DNA from: JAJCYK01 sp965212195
Lineage (GTDB): Bacteria; Bacteroidota; Bacteroidia; Cytophagales; Cyclobacteriaceae
Assembly (NCBI GenBank): GCA_965212195.1
Contig: CBDBUW010000013.1
Coordinates: forward strand, 186,001 to 250,000
Reading direction: 5' to 3'
DNA length: 64,000 nt
Shown here: positions 1-9,340 of the stretch, piece by piece
Layout: each line of letters opens with the position of its first letter
Position numbering within the stretch: the stretch's first letter is position 1
Made by a program: the position numbers and the translations under genes
Notes under the pieces: model-generated
Database searches by the model: none
Seen by the model: only the letters and a program-made list of their open reading frames with translations
What the model was told of the DNA's origin: nothing

Positions 1-690
1 TTTGGTCATGCCAATAACCGGTTGAATCAGCAAATTGGCTTCATGGATCTTGGCAGCCCTGAAAGTGATCTCCTGGTGCGCCCGGTGCATGGGGTTTCGG
101 GTTTGAAAGGCCACTACCTTGCGCCAGCCCAGTTTTCTGAATCGACCTCTTAGTTCCGAAGGGGAGTCACGCAGGAGTTTAAAATCGTAGTGGGAGGGAG
201 GTTCTACACCTCTCAGTCGTCCCCCTAAGTAGACGCTGTGGGTTTGGTTCAAAAGATAGTTAACGGCCGGATGCACCTCCAGGTCGGTGCCGTAAACAAG
301 TTGGGCCTCCTGTTGCTTATCCGGTTTCCAAATATCCTCAACTTCCATGGTAGCTACCAGCACTCCTTCGGAATCGCGTAAGGCGATCATCCCTCCTTGG
401 GTTATGGAATCGGCAAAGGCTTCCGTTACATCCAACATAATGGGCAATGGCCACAGTATTCCCGAACTGAGGCGCATATCTTCCATTACCGACTTGTAGT
501 CTTTCTGTCCCAGAAAACCTTCCAATGGAGAAAATGCACCGTTAAGCAACAGTTCGATATCGCAAAGTTGGCGGGGACCAAGATCCCAGGAAGGATACTC
601 CATAGCCAGGATCTTTTCCTGCTCTGCGACAGATTCACCTAAATATAATTCCCTTAATACGCCACCATGCGCTTCCTTGTATGCACCCAT
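1..690 (-). CDS. sat: ATP sulfurylase (sulfate adenylyltransferase), partial
   Basis: Activates sulfate with ATP to adenosine 5'-phosphosulfate, the first step of sulfate assimilation. Reading the minus strand from the ATG at 688-690 gives an open frame running off the window edge, so the C-terminal part is missing. The N-terminus begins MGAYKEAHGGVLRELYLGE, the PUA-like domain start usual in Sat. Near the window edge the catalytic signature VVAFQTRNPMHRAHQEITFR is visible (QTRNPMH with the HxxH nucleotide-binding pair). An in-frame TAA lies shortly upstream of the ATG and supports this start. It is the single-chain Sat type, not CysDN. It lies upstream of smc on the same strand, ending in the other direction; no sulfate-reduction partner is visible inside the window. 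Confidence 0.93.
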   Translation of the reverse strand, partial: MGAYKEAHGGVLRELYLGESVAEQEKILAMEYPSWDLGPRQLCDIELLLNGAFSPLEGFLGQKDYKSVMEDMRLSSGILWPLPIMLDVTEAFADSITQGGMIALRDSEGVLVATMEVEDIWKPDKQQEAQLVYGTDLEVHPAVNYLLNQTHSVYLGGRLRGVEPPSHYDFKLLRDSPSELRGRFRKLGWRKVVAFQTRNPMHRAHQEITFRAAKIHEANLLIQPVIGMTK

Positions 691-755
691 TGGATTTGAA
701 GTCTTAAATTTTTAACAGCTGAAGATAAGAAGATTCACTTGGTAAACCAATATGC

Positions 756-3700
756 CTAGGCTAGTTCGCGCAGATCTACTGGCACCACCTGGGAAACCCC
801 TTGTTCGATCATGGTAATACCATAAATGATATCAGTACTGGCCATGGTCCTTTTGTTATGTGTTACTATAATAAATTGCGATTCTTCGGAGAATTTACGA
901 ACGATCTGATTGAACTTGTCAATATTAGCGTCGTCCAAAGGAGCATCCACTTCATCAAAGATACAGAAGGGTGCTGGCTTCAATAGATAAATGGCAAACA
1001 GCAGAGACGTAGCGGTAAGAGTTTTCTCGCCTCCTGAAAGCTGATTTATGGTCAAGGGCCTTTTTCCCTTGGGCTTTGCCATAATCTCAATAGGGGATTC
1101 CAGTGGGGCATCAGGGTTTGTGAGCTTTAAGTCACAATCATCTTCCTCGGTAAAAAGGGAGCGGAACACATGAATGAAGTTGGCCTTAATGTTGTTAAAG
1201 GCTCCCAGAAATGTCTCCTTGGCGACCGTATCAATTTCCTCTATAGTGGTCATCAAAGACTCCTTGGCGCTTAACAAGTCTTCTTTTTGCGTGGTGATGA
1301 ATTCGTGCCGTTGCTTAATTTCATCGTAGGCGTCCATGGCCATGGGGTTTATGGGGCCCATGCGCTCCAGCTTATCCCTCATCTTAAAGACTTTGGGTTG
1401 CAATTCCTCTTCATCCATCTGGGCCACTCCCTGATCGAGATCTCCCGGGGAGTCCTCTATCAAGGCTTCCAGGTCAACGTTGAATTCCACTGAGAGACGT
1501 TCTTTCACGGAGCTGAGTTGCAATTTAGTTTCGTTCAAATTGTTGTTCAACTCCATCAACAGCATATCGCTCTGTTCCCGATTCCGCTGAATTTCCCTGC
1601 CTTGTTTTTCTAACTGATCTATGTCGCCCCTGCACTCATAGTATTCGCGCTCGGCCTCGTTGACGTCTTTTTCAAAAACCTCTCGTTCCTTTATGAGGTC
1701 CAGTAATTCCCCTTCATTGACTTCAGCAGACTCCAACAAGCGCTTTATTTCTTCCTGATTATGTTGGATGGCAGTTTGATTTTCAGCTATTCGCTGCTCA
1801 CTATTCTCCAGGGCATTACGCTTGAAGGTCAGTTCAGAATCCAGGGAACTGACCTGATTCTGTTGCTGGTGGAACATCAGATTGCTTTCATTGAAGGCAC
1901 CGGATTTTAAATTCAATTGATCATTTTCTTGGACCAGGAGCTCGTTGGTATTTTGAATGATTTTCTCATACTCTTCCAGCTTCTTAGACTCCTCCTCTGC
2001 TTGAGGTTGTATCTGTGCCAATTCACCTTTCAACTCCGCGATCTTGGAATCGATATCTTCCTTTTTGGTTTTGTTGCTAGTGATCAACTGGGTGAACTGT
2101 TCCTTCTTGGTTCGGTAGGACACGTATTCTTCGTTTATCCGGTAGATCTCGTTCTGCAGGAAATCGATGCGCGGCCGGTGAGTGGATTCCTTTAATTGAT
2201 GCAATTCCTCCTGCTTGGTCTCCAAGCTTTGCTTGATCTTTTGAATATTCTTGTCAAGCGAACGGATCTCCTTTTGCAGCTTGTCAAGATTTTTGGCTCG
2301 GCCTATGCGCTTCCCTTCAAATAACCCCACGGAACCACCGGAAATGCTGTGCTTTCTTTTGGTGGCTTTTCCATTCTTGGTGATAAATATGCAGGATTCG
2401 TCTTGAGGCATGTTTACATAGTCCCCATCGACGATGTAGACACCATCCAGAATATGCCCTATAAGATTGCGGTATTTGTTTTCGAATTCTACGATTTCCG
2501 TAGCACTGATGGCGTTGTCGAATATCTTGCCTTGAGATGGATGGAATCCTTTGAAGCTGTCCAAAATAAAAAAATGGGCTTTACCTTTTGCCGCTTCATT
2601 AAGCAAATTAATAGCCTGATAAGCCTGAGACTCATTATCAACGATGTAATAATTCATATAAGTCTCCAGGTAATTTTCGATGGTTACCCGGTAATTTTCA
2701 TCGCAGGTGAGGATATCGGATAGCAAAGGCGCTTGCTTACCCCAATCGGCTTTCTTCTTAAGAAATTTGATTGCTTCAGGGAAACCTTCCAGATTTTCTA
2801 CCAGCGATTTGGTGAGGTTGTATTCGTTTTGTTTGGCGTCTAATTTGCGACTCTGTTCCACCAATTCATCTCGAATAACCTCGATGGTCTTGGTGGTTGA
2901 TTCAATGCCTTCTTGCAGCTTTTCTTCCTCTTCCTTCCATTGTTCCAGCTGGATATTCTTGTCGTTGATGTCCTGGGCTATATGGGATATCTTTTCATCG
3001 AAGGTGTGAATGCTGGCACTTTTTTCAGTAGTGTCGGTAGATGCCTTCTCCAGTTCCTGTTGCAAAGTAGTTATCTGGATCTCTTTAATTTCATGATCCT
3101 TACTCAGTTGATACACCTGGTCCTTCTTTCCCCGATACTGATCGGACAACATTTGCAGCTCACCTTGCAGGGTGCTGGTCTTGTCTTTTTGCTGTTGATA
3201 TTCAGTTCTCAGGGCATTGACTTGCTGCTCGGTTTGGATCAGTAGTTCGGTGATGCGCTCTTTTTCTTTAGACAACCCGGAAATGCTGATAGAGGCTCTT
3301 TCCCGGCTTTCTTTGTCCAAATTAATTTGTTTGGCCAGGGAATCATCTTTGTCGTGAAGATAGCGCAGTCTTTCATTCTTGATCTGCTTGTCGCTTTCAA
3401 ACTTTCGAATATTAGCCACCTGGTCATTCAACGCTTTTTGCTTTTGGGCCAGGTTTTTCTCCAGCTCAATTAAACGGGTTTTGGCTTGCTCTACTTCGGC
3501 CTCTTTTTCCGTCAATTGCGTATTAAAAGCCAATTTGCGATCGTTTTCGCCCTCAATTTGCTGGTTCAAATTCTGGAAGGCTGTGGTATACTTACTAGCA
3601 GATTTTTTAGCTAATACGATGCTATAGGTTTTATAGTCTTCCTTTAGTTTGAAGTACCTTTCGGCCTGTTTAGCTTGCTTTTCAAGCGACTTGAGGTTTT

Positions 3701-4298
3701 TTTCGATCTCGAACAAGAGATCCTCAACCCGCTCCAAGTCGGCATCCGCGGCGCTGAGTTTCTTCAAAGTCTGTTTTTTGCGGATCTTGAACTTAGAGAC
3801 CCCCGCAGCTTCTTCAAACAAGTTACGCCGGCTGTTGTCCTTATCGTTCAGGATATCATCTACCATCTTCAGTTCGATGATGGCGTAACTGTCGGGACCA
3901 ATTCCGGTATCCATGAACAGGCTGTTGATGTCCTTAAGACGGCAAGTCACCCCGTTCAATTGATACTCACTATCGCCTGATCGAAAATAACGTCGGGTGA
4001 TGGTGACCTGGGAATATTCTGTAGGAAGTACGTTGCGCGTATTGTCGAAAGTCAGGCTGACTTCCGCCATCTGGGTAGGTTTTCTGTTTTTTGTTCCGTT
4101 AAAGATGATATTTTCCATCTTTTCGGACCTTAAAGTCTTGATTTTTTGCTCTCCCAATACCCAGCGGATAGCATCAACTACATTGGACTTACCGCACCCG
4201 TTGGGGCCAACTACTCCAGTAATACCTTCATCAAAATTAATTATTACCTTGTCCGCGAAGCTTTTAAACCCCTTGATTTCAAGTTTGGTAAGAAGCAT
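756..4298 (-). CDS. smc: Chromosome segregation protein SMC
   Basis: Structural maintenance of chromosomes ATPase of 1180 residues, the full length for bacterial SMC, which acts with ScpA/ScpB to organise and segregate the nucleoid. Seen in the sequence: Walker A GPNGCGKSNVVDAIRW (about residues 31-46), a long heptad-type coiled coil, a glycine-containing hinge around residues 520-650, a second coiled coil, then the ABC signature LSGGEKTLTA and Walker B CIFDEVDAPLDDAN near the C-terminus. All catalytic elements are intact. The start MLLTKLEIKGFKSFAD is the canonical SMC beginning. A divergent membrane-anchored protein starts 74 bp upstream. No ScpA or ScpB gene is adjacent. Confidence 0.97.
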   Translation of the reverse strand: MLLTKLEIKGFKSFADKVIINFDEGITGVVGPNGCGKSNVVDAIRWVLGEQKIKTLRSEKMENIIFNGTKNRKPTQMAEVSLTFDNTRNVLPTEYSQVTITRRYFRSGDSEYQLNGVTCRLKDINSLFMDTGIGPDSYAIIELKMVDDILNDKDNSRRNLFEEAAGVSKFKIRKKQTLKKLSAADADLERVEDLLFEIEKNLKSLEKQAKQAERYFKLKEDYKTYSIVLAKKSASKYTTAFQNLNQQIEGENDRKLAFNTQLTEKEAEVEQAKTRLIELEKNLAQKQKALNDQVANIRKFESDKQIKNERLRYLHDKDDSLAKQINLDKESRERASISISGLSKEKERITELLIQTEQQVNALRTEYQQQKDKTSTLQGELQMLSDQYRGKKDQVYQLSKDHEIKEIQITTLQQELEKASTDTTEKSASIHTFDEKISHIAQDINDKNIQLEQWKEEEEKLQEGIESTTKTIEVIRDELVEQSRKLDAKQNEYNLTKSLVENLEGFPEAIKFLKKKADWGKQAPLLSDILTCDENYRVTIENYLETYMNYYIVDNESQAYQAINLLNEAAKGKAHFFILDSFKGFHPSQGKIFDNAISATEIVEFENKYRNLIGHILDGVYIVDGDYVNMPQDESCIFITKNGKATKRKHSISGGSVGLFEGKRIGRAKNLDKLQKEIRSLDKNIQKIKQSLETKQEELHQLKESTHRPRIDFLQNEIYRINEEYVSYRTKKEQFTQLITSNKTKKEDIDSKIAELKGELAQIQPQAEEESKKLEEYEKIIQNTNELLVQENDQLNLKSGAFNESNLMFHQQQNQVSSLDSELTFKRNALENSEQRIAENQTAIQHNQEEIKRLLESAEVNEGELLDLIKEREVFEKDVNEAEREYYECRGDIDQLEKQGREIQRNREQSDMLLMELNNNLNETKLQLSSVKERLSVEFNVDLEALIEDSPGDLDQGVAQMDEEELQPKVFKMRDKLERMGPINPMAMDAYDEIKQRHEFITTQKEDLLSAKESLMTTIEEIDTVAKETFLGAFNNIKANFIHVFRSLFTEEDDCDLKLTNPDAPLESPIEIMAKPKGKRPLTINQLSGGEKTLTATSLLFAIYLLKPAPFCIFDEVDAPLDDANIDKFNQIVRKFSEESQFIIVTHNKRTMASTDIIYGITMIEQGVSQVVPVDLRELA

Positions 4299-4372
4299 AA
4301 AAAGAAATGATCTCCCGAATTTTAAAAAATGCTCCCGCTAATTTATAATTATTTTTGGTATTTTTAGTCAGC

Positions 4373-4849
4373 ATGGATGACATTCAAACGTTAATATACT
4401 TCGGTCTGATCATCATTTGGGTCCTGTCCAGGGTGTTCTCGAAAAAGAAGGAAAAGAAGCCGCCGGTACCCAGCCAAGCTTCAGCACGGACCCAAACCGG
4501 CACTCGGCCTAAAACCCAAAAACCCCCGGAACCTACGGTTACTTTTGAGGATATTTTACGTGAGTTGACGGGAACACCGGTTTCTGCTCCTGCTGAACCA
4601 GCAAAGCGTGTTCCAGACTTCCCGGAGATCCCGCAATTGGTTCCGGAGGAAGAGCCCCATTATCAGGAGGAGCCGCCTGTCACATCACATCCTGATATCG
4701 TAGTACGTGAAGGAGCCTTCAAGGAGTTTGTGATCAGGGAAGATAAGGGTCCCAAGGTAGCCAGAGAGGTGTTCAAGCTTTTAAAGCGGCCACAGGGACT
4801 TAAACAAGCTATAATTTTAAAAGAAATTCTGGACCGGCCTTATAATTGA
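4373..4849 (+). CDS. Membrane-anchored proline-rich protein of unknown function
   Basis: No function recognised. From the ATG at 4373 (preferred over an earlier in-frame codon, since MDDIQTLIYFG puts the membrane segment at the N-terminus) the protein has about 158 residues. It has one membrane helix (about residues 6-22), a basic KKKEKK stretch, a long proline/glutamate-rich disordered linker (about 28-110), and a helical C-terminus ending in GLKQAIILKEILDRPYN. This layout, inner-membrane anchor plus flexible tether plus short conserved helix, is common among small Bacteroidota proteins whose last helix docks on a partner. It diverges from smc and is followed after 6 bp by the aminotransferase gene, probably one transcript. 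The role remains open. Confidence 0.8.
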   Translation: MDDIQTLIYFGLIIIWVLSRVFSKKKEKKPPVPSQASARTQTGTRPKTQKPPEPTVTFEDILRELTGTPVSAPAEPAKRVPDFPEIPQLVPEEEPHYQEEPPVTSHPDIVVREGAFKEFVIREDKGPKVAREVFKLLKRPQGLKQAIILKEILDRPYN

Positions 4850-4855
4850 TCAATT

Positions 4856-6133
4856 ATGCTTTCGCGCAGACAGTTCATTTCCCGATCGGGTATTTGGGCA
4901 TTGGCTCCCATACCGTTTTCAGAAGCGTTGATAGCCCAGGTTAAGGATCTGTCGGTCCGTCATGCCGGTGAATCGTCCCTGACCTTGGCCGCGAATGAGA
5001 CCTTTTGGGAAAAGATCCAGAAAGCGTATTATCAAAGCCCAGATTTCATCAATCTTGAAAACGGCTATTACAGCCCCATGCCCCAAACCACCTTACAGGA
5101 TCTGGATGAAAATTGGAAATATTTAAACTCCCGTCCCAGCTTTTACATGCGTCGGGAAATGGAGGAGGACAGGAAAAAGCAAAAAGAGCGACTGGCAGCC
5201 TTAGCGGGATGCAGTACGGAGGAAATGGTGATTACCCGCAATACTACTGAATCATTGGACACCATTATACTGGGCTTAAAAATGGTGGCGGGCGAAGAAG
5301 CCATTTTCTGTGATCAGGACTATCTGAGCATGCAGGAAGCATTCAGGCAAAAGGCCCGCCGTGAAGGCATTGTATGCAAGACTATTGCCTTGCCTCTTCA
5401 TCCTGAAAGTGATGAACAGATTGTAGATATCTACCGGCAGGCCATTACCGTCAAAACTAAAGTATTGTTAGTAACCCATTTGATCAATATCAGCGGTCAG
5501 ATCTTGCCGGTCCGGAAAATTTGTCAGATGGCCCACCAACAGGGAGTGGAAGTGATCGTGGATGGTGCCCATAGTTTTGCCCACTTGGATTTCAAGATAC
5601 CGGATTTGGAATGTGACTACTACGGAGCCAGCTTGCACAAGTGGTTATGCACACCGTTAGGATTGGGGTTACTGTACGTGAACAAGCATAAAATTGAACG
5701 GGTTTGGCCACTGTTTGGTGATGATACTTATGCCGATGATGATATCCGGAAATTCGAGCATATTGGCACCCAGCCTGTACCTATTCGCAGCACACTGGAA
5801 GCCGCTATCGACTTTCATTTGAATGTTGGCGCGGCACGAAAAGAAGCTCGCTTGCGGTATTTACAACAGTATTGGACCCAACAGGTGGCAGGTCATCCGG
5901 GGATAATCCTTAATACTCCCAGTGATGATGCCCGAAGCTGTGCCATTGCCAATGTAGCGGTAGATGGCAAAAGCCCGGATGAATTGGCGGATTTTTTATT
6001 TGACCATTACAAGATCTTTACGGTAGCCATCAACCGAAAGTCTGTCGAAGGTGTACGCATTACTCCTCATCTATACACCAAGTTAGAGCAGCTTGATCTT
6101 TTGGTAAAAGCTTTGAAAGAAGCGGCTTCTTAG
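4856..6133 (+). CDS. Class V aminotransferase-like PLP enzyme, Tat-exported
   Basis: PLP-dependent fold-type I enzyme of 425 residues related to cysteine desulfurases and isopenicillin-N epimerase-like proteins. The N-terminus SRRQFISRSGIWALAP is a twin-arginine signal, implying periplasmic export after cofactor loading. PLP-binding features: VDGAHS (Asp236, His239) and the Schiff-base lysine in ASLHKWLCTP (Lys262). There is no cysteine loop typical of SufS/IscS just before the C-terminus, so desulfurase activity is less likely than epimerase or lyase activity on an amino compound. It is the second gene after the divergent promoter shared with smc. Substrate unknown. Confidence 0.88.
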   Translation: MLSRRQFISRSGIWALAPIPFSEALIAQVKDLSVRHAGESSLTLAANETFWEKIQKAYYQSPDFINLENGYYSPMPQTTLQDLDENWKYLNSRPSFYMRREMEEDRKKQKERLAALAGCSTEEMVITRNTTESLDTIILGLKMVAGEEAIFCDQDYLSMQEAFRQKARREGIVCKTIALPLHPESDEQIVDIYRQAITVKTKVLLVTHLINISGQILPVRKICQMAHQQGVEVIVDGAHSFAHLDFKIPDLECDYYGASLHKWLCTPLGLGLLYVNKHKIERVWPLFGDDTYADDDIRKFEHIGTQPVPIRSTLEAAIDFHLNVGAARKEARLRYLQQYWTQQVAGHPGIILNTPSDDARSCAIANVAVDGKSPDELADFLFDHYKIFTVAINRKSVEGVRITPHLYTKLEQLDLLVKALKEAAS

Positions 6134-6227
6134 AATAATTTACAGGATTCTCTTTTCAACCAGATGAAATTAACCAAAGCAATTTACCAGTAGACCAAAA
6201 TTACTATGTAGCAAGTATATCATCCAA

Positions 6228-6602
6228 TTAGTCATGGTTGGGTTTAATGTCCTTAGTAACCTGTTTTAGCAGTGCTTCCAATTCTTCAATGTCCATATCC
6301 TGTTCTTTGGCAAAAAAGCTCACCAATTCTTCGAAGGAACCCCCGAAATAGTTACCCAGGAGTTTCTTCAAGGAGTAACTGCTGTATGCTGATTTTGAAA
6401 TTAAGGGGTGATATTGATGGGTTTTACCGTAGGCACGGTGACCCACAAATCCTTTTTTCTCCAAAATGCGCACGATGGTTGAAACCGTGTTATAAGCTGG
6501 TTTCGGTAGAGGGAGTTGGTCAATGATTTCTTTTACAAATGCCTGATCCAGCTCCCATAACACTTTCATAACCTGTTCCTCAGCTTTAGTGAGATCTTTC
6601 AT
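6228..6602 (-). CDS. BlaI/MecI-family transcriptional repressor (orphan)
   Basis: Winged-helix repressor of 124 residues, full family length. The N-terminal half MKDLTKAEEQVMKVLWELDQ with the recognition region PAYNTVSTIVRILEKKGFV is typical; the C-terminal half is the helical dimerisation part. BlaI repressors normally pair with a BlaR1-type M56 membrane peptidase that cleaves them, but no such gene is next to this one: it is the last gene of its transcript and converges on the aminotransferase gene. Its ATG overlaps the TGA of the DUF4350-like gene by four bases, so the two are translationally coupled. Likely autoregulated through the inverted repeats at 7536-7575. Confidence 0.9.
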   Translation of the reverse strand: MKDLTKAEEQVMKVLWELDQAFVKEIIDQLPLPKPAYNTVSTIVRILEKKGFVGHRAYGKTHQYHPLISKSAYSSYSLKKLLGNYFGGSFEELVSFFAKEQDMDIEELEALLKQVTKDIKPNHD

Positions 6603-7522
6603 TGTTTTGGGGTTGATATTTTACCGTCCAACCAGTGCATTACATTCAGCACAAATTGGACATTGTGTGGGGCCTCAGGAGCGTTAAATCCCACTTTGGT
6701 TTTAGTGGGGCCGGCCTCCTGAGCGGTGAACATGGCGGCTTCCCCGAAAATTGCTATCCTTCCCGTACCAACCCTCATGACAGCGCCTTGAGACCATCCA
6801 TTTAAATTTACTTTCGGAGTATGGGCATGGAATTGCCAGGCGGTATCAGGCATTAAGGAGTAGAAGCGTTCATCAAACTCCAATAGGTTTTCAGCATTTT
6901 CCGGAATCTGAAAACCCTGACCGGTAAAAGTGGCCACTGAATGCACCGGGTCCCCATGGCTTTGGTCATTAACTATAATGTGGTCTTTTAGAGTACCGTT
7001 TTTTAAACTAAAAAGGGCCGGGGGCCATTGAGGTGGCTCCACCATTGCGAATCCATTGTTGAAGGTAAACCCAAAGGCAGTTGCTAAGGACGCACTAGCA
7101 CCGGGAAACGGCATGTGATCGGCAATCAGTAGTAAGCGGCCTCCCTGCTTCACCCATTGATGGATAAGTTGAACCTCTGTCTGGGTAAATGCCGATGGTG
7201 TGGGCAAAGTCCAATCTTGCAGATTGCTTTGGTGTAGCGCGTTGGATATAACCAGGATGTTTATTTCTCCCAGCAAATGACGGGTAAAGGAAGAGCTGCC
7301 GGATGCAATTCGATAACCGTCACGCTCCAATAATTTTGCAAATGGCGCAAATCTGAAGTCCGCGGTATGAAAATTACTATGTCCGCCATCGATATAGACC
7401 AGTGGGCCACTTTCCTGAGCATAAGCCGGGCGGTTGTTCGGCGGGATATAGTCCGAGTCCGTAGTTTGTTGTGCCCAAAGAAGACAGGGGGTAAGTAAAA
7501 GGCATAGGCATAAGGTCCTCAC
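6599..7522 (-). CDS. Secreted DUF4350-like (glutamine-amidotransferase fold) protein
   Basis: Exported protein of 307 residues with a cleavable signal peptide (LLLTPCLLWAQQ, cut after about residue 17). The body resembles the DUF4350 / GATase-1-like group: a first beta strand with DGGHSNFHTADF (about 45-56), a region around residue 90 (INILVISNALH), and QWVKQGGRLLLIADHMPFPG (about 122-141), where the fold places its nucleophile-elbow turn. No catalytic Cys is seen there, so a ligand-binding rather than hydrolytic role is likely. The start is a GTG at 7520-7522, since no in-frame ATG precedes the signal peptide. It is coupled to blaI downstream and probably a target of that repressor. Exact function unknown. 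Confidence 0.72.
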   Translation of the reverse strand: MRTLCLCLLLTPCLLWAQQTTDSDYIPPNNRPAYAQESGPLVYIDGGHSNFHTADFRFAPFAKLLERDGYRIASGSSSFTRHLLGEINILVISNALHQSNLQDWTLPTPSAFTQTEVQLIHQWVKQGGRLLLIADHMPFPGASASLATAFGFTFNNGFAMVEPPQWPPALFSLKNGTLKDHIIVNDQSHGDPVHSVATFTGQGFQIPENAENLLEFDERFYSLMPDTAWQFHAHTPKVNLNGWSQGAVMRVGTGRIAIFGEAAMFTAQEAGPTKTKVGFNAPEAPHNVQFVLNVMHWLDGKISTPKQ

Positions 7523-7535
7523 ACACCTAAGTTAT

Positions 7536-7575
7536 AACTAAAAATTTAGTTTAATAAAACTATAACTATAGTTTT
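7536..7575. promoter_or_regulatory. Candidate BlaI operators: AACTA/TAGTT inverted repeats
   Basis: The spacer between the DUF4159 and DUF4350-like genes carries two dyads. The first, 7536-7551, is AACTAAA-AA-TTTAGTT. The second, 7556-7575, is AAAACTAT-AACT-ATAGTTTT and contains the perfect 10-bp palindrome AACTATAGTT at 7564-7573. Known BlaI/MecI operators are short dyads rich in ACTA/TAGT or ACA/TGT half-sites, so these fit repression of the coupled DUF4350-blaI transcript. Assignment is inference from position and symmetry. Confidence 0.5.
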
Positions 7576-8239
7576 ATTCTTGCGTGAAGCAGTAGGACAG
7601 AATATTGGCGCCCATTTTAAGGGCCAATTGACGGATGGCAGGGGGGTCGTTGTACACACCCTGATCTTCCCATCCATTACCCAGATCGGACTCATAAGAA
7701 TAAAAGCACACCAGTCGGCCCTGGTAAAGCAAGCCCAGTCCTTGAGGAGCTTTACCATCGTGTTCGTGTATTTTGGGCAGACCACTTCGAAAGCTGAATT
7801 TCTGTTTGTAAATAGGATGGTTGAAGGGCAGCTCGACGAACTCCAGTTCAGGAAAAACCTTTTTCATTTCCAACCTGACGAAGGGATCCATGCCGTAGTT
7901 GTCGTCGATGTGCAGGAAGCCTCCGGCGATCAGGTATGCCCGTAGGTTGGCAGCTTCCTGATCGGAAAATACTACATTACCATGTCCGGTCATATACACA
8001 TAGGGATAATAGAAGAGCTCTTTGCTTCCTACTTCCACGACATCTTCTTCAGCTGCCAAACTCATGCGTAACTCCTGGTTGCAGAAGGCTATAAGATTGG
8101 GCAAGGCCGTTTTATTGGCATACCAGTCGCCTCCGCCTTGGTATTTCAATTTGGCGATCTTCAGGTTATTCTGCTGGGCGTTCATTGGTGAAACGAACAG
8201 CATCAAAAAGCTCAGAAGGTACATCAGTTTACCCCGCAT
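7574..8239 (-). CDS. DUF4159 secreted protein
   Basis: Exported protein of about 221 residues with a signal peptide ending SPMNAQQ. Matches the DUF4159 style: LKIAKLKYQGGGDWYANKTA near the N-terminus, the YPYVYMTGHGNV strand-turn, LRAYLIAGGFLHIDDNYG and the YKQKFSF / HEHDG region. DUF4159 proteins have a GATase-1-like fold and are often found with MoxR ATPase, DUF58 and VWA genes; none is here. The ATG at 8239 is preferred; a TTG two codons earlier is possible. It lies 51 bp upstream of the DUF4350-like gene on the same strand, with the BlaI-type operators between them, so it may be transcribed separately. Confidence 0.8.
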   Translation of the reverse strand: MRGKLMYLLSFLMLFVSPMNAQQNNLKIAKLKYQGGGDWYANKTALPNLIAFCNQELRMSLAAEEDVVEVGSKELFYYPYVYMTGHGNVVFSDQEAANLRAYLIAGGFLHIDDNYGMDPFVRLEMKKVFPELEFVELPFNHPIYKQKFSFRSGLPKIHEHDGKAPQGLGLLYQGRLVCFYSYESDLGNGWEDQGVYNDPPAIRQLALKMGANILSYCFTQE

Positions 8240-8424
8240 ACACAAATATACACTATGAGCACTAGCCGCAGAGGGGATTCTGACAATAATTTAAGTCGTT
8301 AACATACTATTAATCAGATAATTAATAATATTTAGTATTTTTTTTCAATTCTCCTTTAAACCCTGGACCCATTAGAGCATCAAAGTAGTATATCAAATTT
8401 TTATTTAACGAAATTCCTGAAATA

Positions 8425-9315
8425 ATGAGATTGATAAGTTTAACCCCCGCAAATCCCCTACGAGTATTGTTTTTGGTGGTCTTTGCGTTCTTCCTGGGAC
8501 TAACCTCTTGCGACGATCAAGATGAAACTCCCTTGCAAAATGCTATTAGTGATGCTGACGTAGAAGATGTCGCTACTGAAGAGCAGCTAGAAACCACTTT
8601 TGAAGATATCGACTTGATCAGTGTGGAAGCCAATGATCTTACGGAAGATGGTGATCTGGGTGGCCGGGAGCAGATGGATGAAACCGATATGCTAACCCGA
8701 TGTGCTACCATTACCCATGATAAAGAAGCCAAAACCATTACCATTGATTTTGGCGATGGTTGTGAAGGCCCCGACGGTAAAATTCGCAGCGGTATAATAT
8801 TCATTAGTTACACCAAACGCATGTTCCTTCCAGGCGCGGTTTTGACCATTACCTTGGAAAATTATACAGTTAATGGACTGGCCATCGAAGGTTCCAAAAC
8901 CATTACTAATGTTTCTGAAGACCTATTGGATAATGTTAGTTTCAACAAAGTACTGACCGGTGGTAAGATCACTTGGCCCGATGGTTCTTATGCGACCCGT
9001 GATTCTGACAAGACCTTTACCTGGTACCGTGCCAATAATCCTCTGTTGGATGAGGTCCACGTAACTGGAGTTGCCAATGGACAGACCCGTCGTGGCGTAG
9101 TGTATGACATGGAAATTCTTTCCACCATTATTTGGAAACGTTCTTGTCGAGTAAGAGGAATCTGTGTTCCTGTACAAGGATTGAAATTATTCACTATCGT
9201 AGATCATCCCGATGTACTGATTGATTTCGGAGACGGAGAATGTGAGAACCAGATAACCATTACCAAAAGTGGTGAAAGCAAACTGGTCAACGTTGACTGT
9301 CACAAAAGAGATTGA
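8425..9315 (+). CDS. Lipoprotein of unknown function, acidic N-terminus
   Basis: Lipoprotein of 296 residues; lipobox LTSC with Cys29 as the lipidated residue after a hydrophobic signal. Residues 30-90 are strongly acidic (DDQDET, EDVATEEQ, DLTEDGDLGG) and look disordered, a surface-lipoprotein trait. The rest is beta-rich and contains two similar motifs, TITIDFGDGCEGPDGK and VLIDFGDGECENQ, each with an FGDG turn next to a cysteine, suggesting an internal duplication. I recall no characterised member. It stands alone on the plus strand between two minus-strand transcripts, preceded by an AT-rich 180-bp spacer and followed directly by a hairpin terminator. Confidence 0.8.
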   Translation: MRLISLTPANPLRVLFLVVFAFFLGLTSCDDQDETPLQNAISDADVEDVATEEQLETTFEDIDLISVEANDLTEDGDLGGREQMDETDMLTRCATITHDKEAKTITIDFGDGCEGPDGKIRSGIIFISYTKRMFLPGAVLTITLENYTVNGLAIEGSKTITNVSEDLLDNVSFNKVLTGGKITWPDGSYATRDSDKTFTWYRANNPLLDEVHVTGVANGQTRRGVVYDMEILSTIIWKRSCRVRGICVPVQGLKLFTIVDHPDVLIDFGDGECENQITITKSGESKLVNVDCHKRD

Positions 9316-9340
9316 TTGTTAGTTGATAGTAGTTTTGATG

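Noticed and set aside
801..3980. Many plus-strand open frames inside smc
   Set aside because: They are antisense shadows of a well-conserved smc reading frame, with no ribosome-binding sites or family match.
4856..6133. Class V enzyme as SufS/IscS cysteine desulfurase
   Set aside because: Tat signal, no conserved active-site cysteine loop and no suf/isc neighbours.
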